A stretch of DNA of 64,000 nucleotides from Terriglobia bacterium (GTDB lineage Bacteria > Acidobacteriota > Terriglobia > Terriglobales > Acidobacteriaceae). A program made the translations under genes and the position numbers. Below, in pieces: positions 1-9,429 of this stretch. Each line of letters begins with the position of its first letter. Position 1 is the first letter of the stretch. The notes under the pieces are model-generated. The model was not told the origin of the DNA. It saw only the letters and a program-made list of their open reading frames with translations, and did not search any database. The stretch lies in contig JAVUPY010000062.1 in NCBI GenBank assembly GCA_032252755.1, positions 1 through 64,000 of the forward strand. The letters are read 5' to 3'.

Positions 1-40
1 ATGGGTGGTCGCCTCCAGGCATCCATCGTATACTGGGGCT

Positions 41-559
41 ATGTCGGTTGTGCGCAATATCGCGGCGATTGCCAAGGGGATGAGCATCACCTTCGGGGAG
101 ATGCTGCAACCCACAACAGTTGAGAATTATCCCGACGGCAAGGGCCCGATGCGGGGAGCCATTTTTGAGCAGCGCTTCCGCGGTGGACATGTCTTGCAGC
201 GCGATGAGAACGGCCTGGAAAAATGTGTGGCCTGCTTTTTGTGCGCGGCAGCCTGCCCGGCAAACTGTATTTATATCGAAGCGGCAGAGAACACCGAGGA
301 GCAGCGGATTTCGTCGTCGGAGCGGTATGCGAAGGTCTACAACATCGACTACAACCGCTGCATCTTCTGCGGCTACTGCGTCGAGGCCTGCCCGACCGAC
401 GCAATAACCCACGGCCACGGTTTCGAACTGGCAACGATGAATGCCACGAACCTGATCTATCGCAAGGAGCAATTGCTGTCGAATGCCCCTGCGCACCTCG
501 GCAACAACCAGCGCTTCAACGTCATGGACGTCGAAAAGTTCGAGCAGGAACACCGCTAA
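41..559 (+). CDS. nuoI: NADH-quinone oxidoreductase subunit I (2x 4Fe-4S ferredoxin-type)
   Basis: Peripheral-arm subunit of respiratory complex I that carries two [4Fe-4S] clusters (N6a/N6b) passing electrons toward quinone at the inner membrane. Two classical CxxCxxCxxxCP motifs are visible, at residues 62-72 and 107-117, in a 172-residue protein, close to the usual NuoI length. The ATG at 41 is chosen because the reading frame upstream (GTG at 5) is short and does not look like NuoI, and the conserved N-terminus (SVVRNIAAIAKGMSITF) begins here. Other nuo genes, if present, lie beyond the left edge; the next gene to the right is unrelated (metH), so this is probably the last or an isolated nuo gene. 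A second NuoI-like gene lies at 8818. Confidence 0.9.
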   Translation: MSVVRNIAAIAKGMSITFGEMLQPTTVENYPDGKGPMRGAIFEQRFRGGHVLQRDENGLEKCVACFLCAAACPANCIYIEAAENTEEQRISSSERYAKVYNIDYNRCIFCGYCVEACPTDAITHGHGFELATMNATNLIYRKEQLLSNAPAHLGNNQRFNVMDVEKFEQEHR

Positions 560-590
560 GACACAAAGTTCAAGGGAGGAAACAAAGCCA

Positions 591-686
591 AACGCGGATT
601 ACGCGGATTCTCGCGGATCAAAACTTAGAGCTTTCGGTGTATTTGTTTCTATCCGCGTCCATCTGCGAAAATCCGCGGTTCGCGGT
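591..686. repeat. CGCGGAT-type inverted repeat in the nuoI-metH gap
   Basis: The intergenic stretch carries three CGCGGAT units at about 591-619 and their inverted counterparts at about 649-686 (ATCCGCG and related). The arms could fold into one long imperfect hairpin around an AT-richer loop. No reading frame looks coding. Similar CGCGGAT arrays are common as dispersed intergenic repeats in soil bacteria; their role here is unknown. Confidence 0.6.
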
Positions 687-805
687 TCTCTTGCACCGCG
701 CACCTCATCCGTCATTTCCCGAACTCCACTCCCGCCCTGTAAAATCAAACTATCTCAATTCCGGCTGCAGCCAGTGTGAGCGCGGCACGGAGGTGCGTTT
801 TCCCG

Positions 806-3800
806 GTGAAGAGCTTCCTCGAGAGCGTGGCCGAACGGGTCGTCATTTATGACGGCGCGATGGGCACCAACATTCAGTTTCGTAATCCCTCCCCCGACGA
901 TTTCTGGGGCAAAGAGGGCTGCAATGAACTCCTCGTCCTCAGCCGCCCCGACATCATCAGCGACATTCACTCCGCATTCTTCACAGTCGGCTGCGATGTC
1001 GTCGAAACGAATACTTTCGGATCGACGCGAATTGTCCTCGCCGAATATCAACTCGAGGACAAAGTTGCCGAACTGAACCTCGCCGCGGCCAAACTGGCAA
1101 AGAAAGTCGCCACCGATTTTTCGACGCCCGACCGCCCGCGCTACGTCGCCGGTTCCATTGGCCCAACGACCAAGCTGCCCTCGCTAGGACACATCAGTTT
1201 CGACAACATGTCCGCAGCGTATCTCGAACAGGTCCTGGCGCTGATCGAGGGCGGGGTCGACGTGCTGCTCATCGAAACATCACAGGACATCCTGCAAACC
1301 AAGGCAGCGCTTGTTGCGGCTTTCGAGGGCCGCAAGCGGACAGGGAAAGAGGTCCCGATACAAGTTCAAGTAACGCTTGAGGCCACTGGGACCATGCTCC
1401 TCGGTACCGAAATCGGCGCTGCTCTGACCACCCTCGAAGTGTTCGACGTCGACGCAATCGGACTGAATTGTGCTACCGGACCGGCCGAGATGAACGACGC
1501 CGTCCGCTACCTGAGCGTCAACTCCCCGAAGCACGTTTCGGTTCTACCCAACGCCGGCCTACCGCAAAACGAAGGCGGCCGTGCCGTCTACAAGCTTCAA
1601 CCGCAAGACCTTGCGAATTATCACAAACACTTCGTGCAGGACTACGGTGTTCGCATTGTTGGTGGCTGCTGCGGCACCACGCCTGAGCACCTTAAAGCAG
1701 TGGTTGAGGCAGTAAGTGGCATTGAACCAGCGGGTCGCGATGTGAAACTCAACGCTTCCGCAGCGAGCGCCTACAGTTCCGTCCCGCTCGACCTTGAGCC
1801 AAAGCCGCTCATCGTCGCAGAAGAGATGAACACGACGACTCGCCTCGAGAACTTCCGCAATCTCGTGCGCTCGGGCAACTATGACGGCATTCTGACGCTT
1901 GCAAAAAAACTGGTCAGCGAAGGCTCGCACATGCTCGACCTCTGCTGCGCCGTCGTCGGCGAGGACGAAAAGGCTTACATGTCCTCGGTGCTGGAGAAAA
2001 TCGCAACGCGCGTACCCGCGCCGATCCTCGTCGACTCGACTGAAGCCGATGTAGTGGAAGAGGCTCTCAAGCGTATCCCCGGCAAGCCGATCATCAACTC
2101 CATCAACCTGGAAGACGGCGAAAAACGCACCAGCATCGTTCTGCCGATGGCGAAGAAGTACGGCGCGGCGGTCATCGCGCTCACCATCGACGAAGACGGC
2201 ATGGCCCTCACCGCTGAGAAGAAACTCGCGATCGCCAAACGCATCTTCGATCTCGCCGTAAACAAGTACGGCATTCGCCCGCAGGACCTGATCTTCGACG
2301 CGCTGACGCTCCCGATCTCGACCGGCCAGGAAGACTATCGCACCGCGGGAATCGAAACCCTCGAAGCAATTCGGTGTATCAAGAAGGAACTACCCGAGTG
2401 CAAGACGGTTCTTGGCGTCAGCAACATCTCCTTCGGCCTGAACGCTTATGCGCGTCGCGTGTTGAATTCGGTCTTTATGCACGAAGCGGTCGAGCGCGGC
2501 CTCGACATCGCCATCGTCAACTACAGCAAGATCTACCCGCTCTACAAGATTCCCGACGCCGAAGTTGAACTCGCGCGCAAGCTCATCTTCGCCGACCGCG
2601 CGAACGGCGATCCGCTGCAAATCTACATGGGCCACTTCGACAAGATGAAAGGGCAGCAGCAGGTCGCTCAGACGGCGCACGTTGACTTACTCTCCGTCGA
2701 AGACAAGCTGAAATTCTGCATCATCCAGGGCGAAAAGACGATCGGCGACGGCGCCCGGAAGCAGTCGCTTGCTCAGTTACTCGAAGATGCTCTCGTGAAC
2801 TATTCGCCGCTGGAACTGATCAACAACGTCCTGCTTGACGGGATGCGCACGGTGGGTGACCTCTTCGGCGCGCGCAAGATGCAGTTGCCTTCCGTCCTCG
2901 ATTCCGCTGGCGTTATGAAAGCCGCCGTTGCCTATCTCGAGCCCAAGATGGAAAAAGTCGAAGGGTCGCAGAAGGGAACGCTCGTTCTCGCCACCGTAAA
3001 AGGTGACGTGCACGACATCGGCAAAAACCTCGTCGACATCATTCTGAGCAACAACGGCTACAAGGTCGTGAACCTCGGCATCAAGCAGCCGGCCAACACC
3101 ATAATCGATGCCGCCATCGAGCACAAAGCCGACGCGATTGGGTTGAGCGGTCTGCTCGTGAAATCGACGCTCGAGATGAAATATGTCATCCAGGACCTGG
3201 AATTGAAAAAGCTCGACTTCCCGGTTATCTGCGGAGGAGCTGCTTTGACGCGCAAGTACGTCGAGGACGATCTCCGGCGGGAGTACTCATCGGCGGTCTT
3301 CTACGCTGACGACGCCTTCAGCGGGCTGCATTACATGGAGTCGCTCGTAGGCGAGGAGCGAGCCGCGGCAGTCGAACAGGGAAGAGTGGTAAAGGAATTC
3401 GCACGAGCCGCTGTGGCTACCGGCGAGAACACGGACACGACTCCGAGCGCGGTCGTTCACCCGGCGCCCGACATTCCTCAGCCACCGTTCTGGGGTGTGC
3501 GCGTGCGCCGCGATTTCGATTTGCGCACGCTCTTCCAGTACATCAACGAAACCGCCTTGTTCAAGAATCAGTGGCAGCTCAAGACGGCTTCGCAGCAGGA
3601 TTATGGCCGCATTGTTGAGGAGAAGTACCGCCCCATCCTGAATGGCCTCGAAGAAGAAGTGATGCGCGAGGGTTGGTTTGAGCCGAAGGTCGTGTATGGC
3701 TTCTTCCCGTGCCAAAGTGGAGGCAACGACATCATTGTCTACGAACCGGTGCAGGGCTTGCGCGCCGGATCGCAGGCACCCGCCGGTTTGAAAGAGATTC

Positions 3801-4294
3801 AGCGCTTCACCTTCCCACGCCAGCGCGAAGGCCGCAAACTCTGCATTTCTGACTTTTTCCTTCCGAAATCCTCTGGCCGCCTGGACGTCCTCGGCCTGTC
3901 CGTAGTTACAATCGGCGAGCGAGCCTCACACGAAACCCAAAAGCTTTTCGAAGGCGGCGAGTATACGAAGTATTTATACCTGCATGGCCTCAGCGTGGAA
4001 ACCGCCGAAGCGCTCGCCGAGTACATGCACAAGGTTGTTCGCGAAGAGATGGGTATAGGAAATGAGGATGCCGAGCGCACCAGCGATCTCTTCCACCAGA
4101 AGTATCGTGGCTCGCGATACTCGTTCGGCTACCCGGCGTGCCCGAACCTCGAAGACCAGACGAAACTATTCGCGCTGCTCAAGCCTGAAGAGGCAATCGG
4201 CGTGCGACTGACAACCGGGTTCCTGTTAGAACCAGAGCAGAGCACGAGCGCGATAGTCGTGCACCATCCAATGGCAAAATATTTTGTGGCCTAA
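806..4294 (+). CDS. metH: cobalamin-dependent methionine synthase
   Basis: Transfers a methyl group from 5-methyltetrahydrofolate via cob(I)alamin to homocysteine, giving methionine. All four modules are present in about 1162 residues. The N-terminal homocysteine-binding barrel has zinc-ligand cysteines near residue 221 (LNCATG) and 288-289 ([10 protein letters not shown]). A pterin-binding domain follows at about 335-600, then the cap and B12-binding domain with the DxHxxG signature (DVHDIG, about 733). The C-terminal AdoMet reactivation domain includes the SYGYPACP-like segment ([10 protein letters not shown]). Start: GTG at 806 is preferred over GTG 776 because a GGAGGT Shine-Dalgarno lies at 789-794 and conserved sequence begins right after 806. 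Monocistronic on the plus strand. Full length, no defects seen. Confidence 0.96.
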   Translation: MKSFLESVAERVVIYDGAMGTNIQFRNPSPDDFWGKEGCNELLVLSRPDIISDIHSAFFTVGCDVVETNTFGSTRIVLAEYQLEDKVAELNLAAAKLAKKVATDFSTPDRPRYVAGSIGPTTKLPSLGHISFDNMSAAYLEQVLALIEGGVDVLLIETSQDILQTKAALVAAFEGRKRTGKEVPIQVQVTLEATGTMLLGTEIGAALTTLEVFDVDAIGLNCATGPAEMNDAVRYLSVNSPKHVSVLPNAGLPQNEGGRAVYKLQPQDLANYHKHFVQDYGVRIVGGCCGTTPEHLKAVVEAVSGIEPAGRDVKLNASAASAYSSVPLDLEPKPLIVAEEMNTTTRLENFRNLVRSGNYDGILTLAKKLVSEGSHMLDLCCAVVGEDEKAYMSSVLEKIATRVPAPILVDSTEADVVEEALKRIPGKPIINSINLEDGEKRTSIVLPMAKKYGAAVIALTIDEDGMALTAEKKLAIAKRIFDLAVNKYGIRPQDLIFDALTLPISTGQEDYRTAGIETLEAIRCIKKELPECKTVLGVSNISFGLNAYARRVLNSVFMHEAVERGLDIAIVNYSKIYPLYKIPDAEVELARKLIFADRANGDPLQIYMGHFDKMKGQQQVAQTAHVDLLSVEDKLKFCIIQGEKTIGDGARKQSLAQLLEDALVNYSPLELINNVLLDGMRTVGDLFGARKMQLPSVLDSAGVMKAAVAYLEPKMEKVEGSQKGTLVLATVKGDVHDIGKNLVDIILSNNGYKVVNLGIKQPANTIIDAAIEHKADAIGLSGLLVKSTLEMKYVIQDLELKKLDFPVICGGAALTRKYVEDDLRREYSSAVFYADDAFSGLHYMESLVGEERAAAVEQGRVVKEFARAAVATGENTDTTPSAVVHPAPDIPQPPFWGVRVRRDFDLRTLFQYINETALFKNQWQLKTASQQDYGRIVEEKYRPILNGLEEEVMREGWFEPKVVYGFFPCQSGGNDIIVYEPVQGLRAGSQAPAGLKEIQRFTFPRQREGRKLCISDFFLPKSSGRLDVLGLSVVTIGERASHETQKLFEGGEYTKYLYLHGLSVETAEALAEYMHKVVREEMGIGNEDAERTSDLFHQKYRGSRYSFGYPACPNLEDQTKLFALLKPEEAIGVRLTTGFLLEPEQSTSAIVVHHPMAKYFVA

Positions 4295-4349
4295 GGTCCC
4301 GTGAGGCGTACGGATAGATATTCCAGGCATACTGATCGAGGGATATGGA

Positions 4350-4793
4350 ATGCAGTCTTGCTCGGTGCAGATCCGCGAGTGCAGGCTTTCGGATGCCGAA
4401 AGTATCGCGCAGCTCAGCGCACAGCTCGGTTACCCCGTTCCCGCCGACGAGATGGAGCGCCGACTGCGGCATGTTACTGATGATCCCGGCCACGGCGTTC
4501 TTGTGGCTTGTATCGAGGACAGCCAAGTTGTCGGCTGGATCGACGTCGGGATTGTCTTCCATCTGCAGTCCGGCGCCTACTGTGAGATCGGCGGACTTGT
4601 CGTCGCGGAATCGGTTCGCAGCAACGGAATTGGCAGGGAACTGGTTGCCGCGGGGGAACGATGGGCCGCCTCGCGCGCTGTGAAGAAGGTGCTGGTGCGC
4701 TCCAATGCTATTCGCGCCGACGCGCATCGATTCTATCTTCGCGAAGACTACACGATGGTGAAGACGTCAGCGGTATTCGAGAAGCGCTTGTAA
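4350..4793 (+). CDS. GNAT family N-acetyltransferase
   Basis: A 147-residue single-domain GNAT acetyltransferase, expected to move an acetyl group from acetyl-CoA to an amine. The fold is recognisable from the N-terminal IRECRLSDAESIAQL segment, the central beta strand/pyrophosphate loop region (EIGGLVVAESVRSNGIGRELV, with the RxxGxG/A variant RSNGIG) and the C-terminal AHRFYLREDY strand. A GA-rich Shine-Dalgarno (GAGGGAT) lies just upstream of ATG 4350. It follows metH by 55 bases on the same strand but nothing ties them functionally. The acceptor substrate cannot be told from sequence. Confidence 0.8.
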   Translation: MQSCSVQIRECRLSDAESIAQLSAQLGYPVPADEMERRLRHVTDDPGHGVLVACIEDSQVVGWIDVGIVFHLQSGAYCEIGGLVVAESVRSNGIGRELVAAGERWAASRAVKKVLVRSNAIRADAHRFYLREDYTMVKTSAVFEKRL

Positions 4794-4892
4794 TGTCGTT
4801 AAAGATGCAGCAGCACAGGAACACGCAATAACTCATCCAAGTTTTGCGCGTCTTGATGCTCGGTGATAGGAGCTACAGCGGAAATATTTTTC

Positions 4893-4983
4893 TGGCGGAG
4901 AGGGAGGGATTCGAACCCCCGATACCCGTTAAGGTATGTCCGCTTTCGAGGCGGATCGTTTCAACCAGCTCACGCACCTCTCC
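4893..4983 (-). tRNA. tRNA-Ser(CGA)
   Basis: Read on the minus strand, the 5' acceptor GGAGAGG pairs with CCTCTCC at the 3' end, followed by discriminator G and an encoded CCA. The anticodon loop is CTCGAAA with anticodon CGA, flanked by a CCGC(C)/GCGG stem. A long variable arm (ACCTTAACGGGT type) and the T-arm GGGGGTTCGAATCCC are present, as expected of class II serine tRNAs. Length is 91 nt including CCA. Confidence 0.95.
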
Positions 4984-5069
4984 GCAGAGGAAGCTGCTGG
5001 TCCTGTTTTTCAGTTTAGCAAACTCCTGCCTGTGCGCGCTACGACGAGCGCCAATCTCGACACCGCTAA

Positions 5070-5157
5070 AATGTCGAATGACGAACGTCAAGAAGAAGAA
5101 TAAAAAGCAAGAAACAAGCAGCTCATTCGTCAATCCGACATTCGTCATTCGTCAATG
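5070..5157. repeat. dispersed CGTCAAT/ATTCG repeat, inverted pair
   Basis: An ATGTCGAATGACGAAC unit at about 5071-5086 is matched in inverted orientation by CGACATTCGTCATTCG at about 5136-5151. It belongs to a short family (CATTCGTCAATCGTCAAT-like) seen again near 23575, 28280, 34195, 36245 and 62530. It lies in the convergent gap between the tRNA-Ser gene and the VOC gene and could fold as a hairpin. Confidence 0.55.
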
Positions 5158-5165
5158 GCTTTCGC

Positions 5166-5633
5166 TCACGCCGTTTTCGCCATCGTCGCCATCCGCCGCT
5201 CCATCTCCTGTTTTGTGACTTCTTCCTTGTGAGTCGAGATCGTCCAGCGATGCCCGAACGGATCGAGGAACGTGCCCGTGCGATCGCCATAGAACTGGTC
5301 TTCGACTGGGCGTTCCGTCTTGATTCCGGCTGCGAGTGCTTGCGCCGCCACCTTGTCCACATCCTCCACGTAGATCATCAGGCCGACCGGCGTAGCGCCA
5401 TCCGGCGGCGGTGCGCTGTACCCCCGCTCCGGGAACGCGTCGGCAAGCATCACCGGCGAGTCGCCAATCTTAATTTCCGCGTGCATGATTTTTCCGCCCG
5501 GGCCCTCCATACGGAACAGTTCCTGTGCTCCAAACGCTTTCTTGTAGAAGTCGATCGCTTTAGCCGCGCCATTCACGATCAGGTACGGCGTTACGCTGTG
5601 ATAGCCCTCGGGAATTGGTTTCACTTTTGCCAT
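5166..5633 (-). CDS. VOC-superfamily (PhnB/glyoxalase-like) protein
   Basis: A 155-residue protein of the vicinal-oxygen-chelate fold, closest by eye to the PhnB/3-demethylubiquinone methyltransferase-like group. The conserved stretches are VTPYLIVNGAAKAIDFYKKAFGA near the N-terminus, MHAEIKIGDSPVMLAD in the middle and TGTFLDPFGHRWTIST near the C-terminus. The ATG at 5633 is preceded by AAGGAGTG and is preferred over the longer reading to 5705. The substrate is unknown; many such proteins lack demonstrated catalysis. The C-terminal tail EEVTKQEMERRM is typical of the subgroup. Confidence 0.85.
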   Translation of the reverse strand: MAKVKPIPEGYHSVTPYLIVNGAAKAIDFYKKAFGAQELFRMEGPGGKIMHAEIKIGDSPVMLADAFPERGYSAPPPDGATPVGLMIYVEDVDKVAAQALAAGIKTERPVEDQFYGDRTGTFLDPFGHRWTISTHKEEVTKQEMERRMATMAKTA

Positions 5634-5753
5634 GAAGTTCACTCCTTGAATTCGGAAATGACGTTGAGTTTCGATGGGTGAAGTGGTCGGCGACAGGTGG
5701 GACATTTTACTTCAGTTAGGGACGCTGCGGCACGGAGCCGCCCTGTTGCATCC

Positions 5754-6276
5754 GTGTTAATTGTGGAAAACGCACTGGGCGGTTTGTTCGCGCACTGGAA
5801 CCAGGATCTCGGGATAACAGCTCGGCTCATCATTGCTGCCGTTTTGTCTGGAGCCATTGGGTGGGAGCGCGAGAGGCAGGGACGCTCCGCCGGGCTGCGA
5901 ACTCACATGCTGGTAGGAGCCGGTGCCGCCCTGTTCATCGCTCTCGTGGGCCTTGCGATCGACACCTTCCCTCAATGAATCCGGAATCCATTTTGACCCG
6001 ACCAGGGTCATCCAGGGCGTAATCATTGGTATCGGGTTTCTCGGCGCTGGGATCATTTTCGTGGACCGCTCTACAGGCCGGATTCGAGGCCTGACAACGG
6101 CGGCCAGCATCTGGATCACAACCGGGATCGGACTAACCGTCGGCTTGGGACGCTATCTGTTGGCGGGCCTGGCAACCGCCCTGATCTTCATCGTGCTGCA
6201 CACCATGCGCGAGATCGAGCCACATCCAAAGCACGATTCCGAGACTCCGTCCAAGACTAGCCGCCGACCTTTGTGA
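5754..6276 (+). pseudogene. MgtC/SapB family membrane protein, broken by a frameshift
   Basis: The first part reads, in one frame, LGITARLIIAAVLSGAIGWERERQ..GLRTHMLVGAGAALFIALV and stops at TGA 5976-5978. The rest of the same family (DPTRVIQGVIIGIGFLGAGIIF, RIRGLTTAASIWITTGIGLTVG) continues directly in the +1 frame. Together they give the complete four-helix MgtC/SapB membrane domain, so a single indel near 5970 has split one gene. Whether this is a real mutation or an assembly error cannot be decided here. The start is unclear; GTG 5754 or GTG 5763 are possible and no good Shine-Dalgarno is seen. Family role: poorly defined inner-membrane protein linked to Mg2+ limitation and ATP synthase control. 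Confidence 0.75.
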
Positions 6277-6300
6277 GTACAACGCTTGTGCCAAGCGAAA

Positions 6301-6322
6301 GGCGGACCCTTTCAGGTCCGCC
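6301..6322. terminator. hairpin between MgtC and cspA, possibly bidirectional
   Basis: GGCGGACC at 6301-6308 pairs perfectly with GGTCCGCC at 6315-6322 around a 6-base loop. It lies between the convergent ends of the MgtC-like gene and cspA, so it can serve both. There is no strong U-tract on either side. Confidence 0.6.
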
Positions 6323-6358
6323 CAGTTTAAACTTGAGTTGCTTCAAATCGCTTACAGC

Positions 6359-6559
6359 TTAGAGAGGCTGAACGTTCTCAGCCTGCCAGCCCTTGGGTCC
6401 CTTTACGACGTTGAACTGAACCGCCTGACCTTCCTGGAGGCTGCGGAATCCGTTCGCCTGGATGGCGGAGAAATGGACGAAAACGTCCTCGCCATTCTGG
6501 CGGCTGATAAAACCAAAACCCTTAGCGTCGTTGAACCACTTTACAGTTCCTTGTTCCAT
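6359..6559 (-). CDS. cold-shock domain protein (CspA family)
   Basis: A 66-residue single cold-shock domain that binds single-stranded RNA/DNA, acting as an RNA chaperone. RNP1 (KGFGFI, residues 13-18) and RNP2 (VFVHF, about 26-30) are intact, as is the N-terminal GTVKWFN. Length is typical. AAGGAAC about 12 bases upstream serves as the ribosome binding site. The following 300 bases upstream hold no gene and may include a long 5' leader, as in other csp genes, but no leader element is assigned with confidence. Confidence 0.95.
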   Translation of the reverse strand: MEQGTVKWFNDAKGFGFISRQNGEDVFVHFSAIQANGFRSLQEGQAVQFNVVKGPKGWQAENVQPL

Positions 6560-6864
6560 GTTACTGTTTGTTCCTTTTTTGTTGATCTTTGTTACGAGAG
6601 TGAATCGGAAGGACTGTTGCAGGAACTAGCTTGGTAAGCGAGAAGCTGCTGTACGACCGTATTCCCTACGTACAAACATATGATACCAGAACTTTAGCCC
6701 GGGGTGGCACGTTCGGGACACGAAATTTCAAGGGTATACTCGATCTCAGTATTCGGCCTTAGCATTCGGTTAAGGCCCCAAAATTGGCAGTTAGCCGATT
6801 GCGATATGGCTGGCTATCACCAGGCGTCCGTCGGGAATTAGCTAAGTACCTATTATCCAGCACT
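6560..6864. other. non-coding gap between tadA and the cold-shock gene
   Basis: No credible reading frame on either strand. It contains an inverted repeat GGCCTTA (6755-6761) / TAAGGCC (6771-6777) with a 9-base loop, which could end tadA transcription although no U-tract follows. The portion next to 6559 must contain the cold-shock gene promoter and leader. Confidence 0.5.
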
Positions 6865-7329
6865 TTACCGCCCGCGTCGCTCCCGAAAAAATCTCTGCAC
6901 CTGCTCCATGCAACGGCCTGCCAGCACCCCTGAGACGACTTCCACACGGTGATTTAGGGCAGGATTGTCCAGCACCTCCATTGTCGAAGTCACCGCACCT
7001 GCCTTGGGATCCTCCGCGCCATAAACGAGCCTTCCTATCCGGGCATGCACGATGGCTCCCGCGCACATCGCGCAGGGCTCAACTGTGACGTAGAGATTGC
7101 ACCCCGTCAGGCGATAGTTCCCAAGTCTCTGCCCGGCCTCTCGCAGCGCCAGGATCTCCGCATGGGCCGTGGGGTCGTTTGAAGTGATAGGCCGGTTGCT
7201 GCCGCGCCCAACGATCCTGCCGTCCGTAACGATGACGGCGCCAACCGGAACCTCTCCGGCGGCCTCGGCACGCTGGGCCTCCCGCAGGGCTTCTTCCATC
7301 CAGAATTCGTCGGTGTGAGGCGTGTTCAT
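6865..7329 (-). CDS. tadA: tRNA-specific adenosine-34 deaminase
   Basis: Zinc-dependent deaminase that converts A34 to inosine at the wobble position of tRNA-Arg(ACG). The catalytic HAE (residues 56-58) and PCxxC (PCAMC, 85-89) motifs are intact, and the surrounding [13 protein letters not shown] and [17 protein letters not shown] are diagnostic of TadA rather than of other cytidine deaminase-like enzymes. Length of 154 residues is normal. ATG 7329 is the first codon of the conserved N-terminus. Monocistronic on the minus strand. Confidence 0.94.
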   Translation of the reverse strand: MNTPHTDEFWMEEALREAQRAEAAGEVPVGAVIVTDGRIVGRGSNRPITSNDPTAHAEILALREAGQRLGNYRLTGCNLYVTVEPCAMCAGAIVHARIGRLVYGAEDPKAGAVTSTMEVLDNPALNHRVEVVSGVLAGRCMEQVQRFFRERRGR

Positions 7330-7511
7330 CGTGGACGCAGGACACTTTCATTGTAGCGGGCCCGGGGATTGGCATGGCATTTTTGGGGCAAACCCCGCGC
7401 TATTAACTAATCTCTAAACACTAGTCCACCCCTGATCCCTACCGCCGGGGGTTGGGCCGCAGATTGTCAAATCGAACGCCCTACCGGGCAGGATCAATTG
7501 GAGGAAGCAGC

Positions 7512-8726
7512 ATGAAGAAAGCAGTATTTGTAACATCGGCGACATTCCTGTTGGCCGCAACTATGGCTATCGCACAGGACCAGTCACCCTCCTCCGGCAC
7601 GGCTAACACCCAGGACCCGAACGCGACGCAGACTCAGCAGCAACAGCAGCCTGCATCGCCTTCGACAACGACCCCGAGCACTGATCAGCAGTCTCAGACA
7701 CCGAGCAGCACCGATCAGCAAAGTTCCCAGAGTAGTTCCGCCATGGGTTCCGAATCGGGTTCGCAGACCATCCAGGGTTGCCTTAGCCAGTCGGGTGACC
7801 AGTACACGATTTCCGCAAACGGACAGACCTATAACATCACCGGGGATACTTCGCAGTTGAAAGATCACGTGAACCAGACGGTTGCAGTCACCGGGCAGGT
7901 AACTCCCGCTTCTGCATCGAGCGAAACTGGTTCCGGTAATGCCACCACAGGCAACAGCTCGAGCATGAACAACAGCACCATCGCTCTGCAGAGCGTCCAG
8001 ACGGTTTCGTCGACCTGCAGCCAGAACGGCAGCAGCTCGGCAAATCCGGGCATGGCCTCCACCACCACTCCGTCCAGCACTGACCAGGTGGGCGCACAGT
8101 CTGCAACTTCGACCAACTCAATGAGTGATCAGTCGGCGACGCAGAGCTCGACTATGCAGAACGGCACGGAATCAGCTCCCGGACAGTCGGTGCAGACTCC
8201 GGTAACCAGCCAGACTCCGAGCAGCACCGCTACCACGCCCGAGAGCAATCCACCGTCGAGCAGCACAACGACCACTCAGTCAACCACAACTACCACGACC
8301 GAGCCCAACGCCACCGCAGCTCCGTCGTATTCTCAGCCGGTAAGCCCCGACCAGAACGCAACTCAGAACCAGAATGCTACCGAGCAGAATCCTGCAACCA
8401 GCACGACTCCCTCGGACACCAATCCGAGCACGGCAACGCCGCCTCAGAGCATGAGCGACAACAGCACTGCGACCCAGTCCGACCAGACTGGTGCCGCTGC
8501 AACCACCTCTGACCAGAATGCCGCCAGCAACAGCGCGGTAAGCTCCGATCAGAATGCCAACGCTGCGGACCAGGCCGCTGCGGCCGAGAACAATGGCCAG
8601 GCCAGCACCGAGGCCGCGCAGAAAAAGCTGCCGCAGACTGCTTCTCCGCTGCCGTTCCTGGGCCTCCTGGGCATGGGATCGCTAATGGGTGGCGGACTGC
8701 TCGCCCGCATTCGCGGCCGTAAATAA
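7512..8726 (+). CDS. secreted low-complexity Ser/Thr/Gln-rich protein with LPQTA C-terminal sorting-like tail
   Basis: A 404-residue protein. Residues 1-21 (MKKAVFVTSATFLLAATMAIA then QDQ) form a signal peptide. Most of the rest is an S/T/Q/N/P-rich disordered chain. One small folded segment at roughly 80-160 (TIQGCLSQSGDQYTISANGQTYNITGD..LKDHVNQTVAVTGQV) resembles the DUF5818-type domain of Acidobacteria. The C-terminus has LPQTA at about residue 373, then a hydrophobic stretch rich in Leu/Gly, then RIRGRK, the three-part layout of an LPxTG-type sorting signal. ATG 7512 follows GGAGGAAG; it is preferred over the upstream 7452 start. Function unknown, probably a surface or envelope protein. 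A terminator follows at 8746. Confidence 0.8.
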   Translation: MKKAVFVTSATFLLAATMAIAQDQSPSSGTANTQDPNATQTQQQQQPASPSTTTPSTDQQSQTPSSTDQQSSQSSSAMGSESGSQTIQGCLSQSGDQYTISANGQTYNITGDTSQLKDHVNQTVAVTGQVTPASASSETGSGNATTGNSSSMNNSTIALQSVQTVSSTCSQNGSSSANPGMASTTTPSSTDQVGAQSATSTNSMSDQSATQSSTMQNGTESAPGQSVQTPVTSQTPSSTATTPESNPPSSSTTTTQSTTTTTTEPNATAAPSYSQPVSPDQNATQNQNATEQNPATSTTPSDTNPSTATPPQSMSDNSTATQSDQTGAAATTSDQNAASNSAVSSDQNANAADQAAAAENNGQASTEAAQKKLPQTASPLPFLGLLGMGSLMGGGLLARIRGRK

Positions 8727-8745
8727 CCGATACTTTCACCTTGGG

Positions 8746-8770
8746 ACGCTGCCTTCGGGCAGCGTTCTTT
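8746..8770 (+). terminator. rho-independent terminator after the LPQTA protein gene
   Basis: ACGCTGCC (8746-8753), tetraloop TTCG, GGCAGCGT (8758-8765), then TCTTTC. A perfect 8-bp GC-rich stem with a UUCG loop and a short pyrimidine tail, 20 bases after the stop codon. Confidence 0.85.
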
Positions 8771-8817
8771 CATTGCGGCGAATGTGGTGTTATGCTGCAC
8801 CCACTCGGGTGAGGACC

Positions 8818-9279
8818 ATGGCGCTTTCCGGAATCGTTCGCAAGATGCTGTTCGTGGACTTGATTAAGGGCTTGGGCGTGACCTTCCGCTACCAGGCTCC
8901 CAAGGAAGTCATCACCGAGCAGTATCCGCTCCAGCGGCCGCAAGTGGCCGAGCGATACCGTGGCGCGCCACGTCTCAACGTCAATCCTGACAATGAAGAA
9001 TCGATGTGCATCGCCTGCGACCTCTGCGCCCTGGCCTGCCCCGAGAACCTCATCGTCGTAGGCAGTGAGCGCAACCCCGTCACCCGCCGCAAAGAGCTAA
9101 CCCACTTCACTTACGACCTCTCGCGCTGCATGTTTTGCGGCCTCTGCGAAGACGCCTGTCCCACCGACGCGCTCGAACTCACCCAGGATTTTGAACTCGC
9201 CGCCTACTCGCGCGAGGGCGCCATCTGGAACCGCGAGCAGTTGGAGAAGGGCCCGGAACCCGTCAAATATCACCGTTAG
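8818..9279 (+). CDS. NuoI-like 2x[4Fe-4S] ferredoxin protein, second copy
   Basis: A 153-residue NuoI paralogue. Two CxxCxxCxxxCP motifs occur at residues 64-74 and 104-114, and the N-terminal IKGLGVTFRYQAPKEVITEQYPLQRP segment is typical of NuoI. It differs clearly from the copy at 41-559, so it is not a recent duplication. ATG 8818 is preceded by GAGGACC. No other complex I gene flanks it. It could serve as an alternative subunit I for a second complex I set, or donate electrons elsewhere; the sequence does not decide. Confidence 0.88.
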   Translation: MALSGIVRKMLFVDLIKGLGVTFRYQAPKEVITEQYPLQRPQVAERYRGAPRLNVNPDNEESMCIACDLCALACPENLIVVGSERNPVTRRKELTHFTYDLSRCMFCGLCEDACPTDALELTQDFELAAYSREGAIWNREQLEKGPEPVKYHR

Positions 9280-9429
9280 ACTCTCTCCATGTGCCGCTTT
9301 TGCTTTCTACTCCGCGTCCTTCGCGGCTTTCTTCCCTAATCCTTTTCGTTCACTAAGTGACGTGCCTCACAGACCGCCTGTTCAGGGCCTCGTTATCCTG
9401 TCACCCATCTTTTATCGCGAGGCCGTTTC

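Noticed and set aside
7512-8726. Tandem-repeat or CRISPR-like array in the S/T/Q-rich region
   Set aside because: The DNA repeats are irregular and follow codon reading; there are no uniform repeats or spacers.
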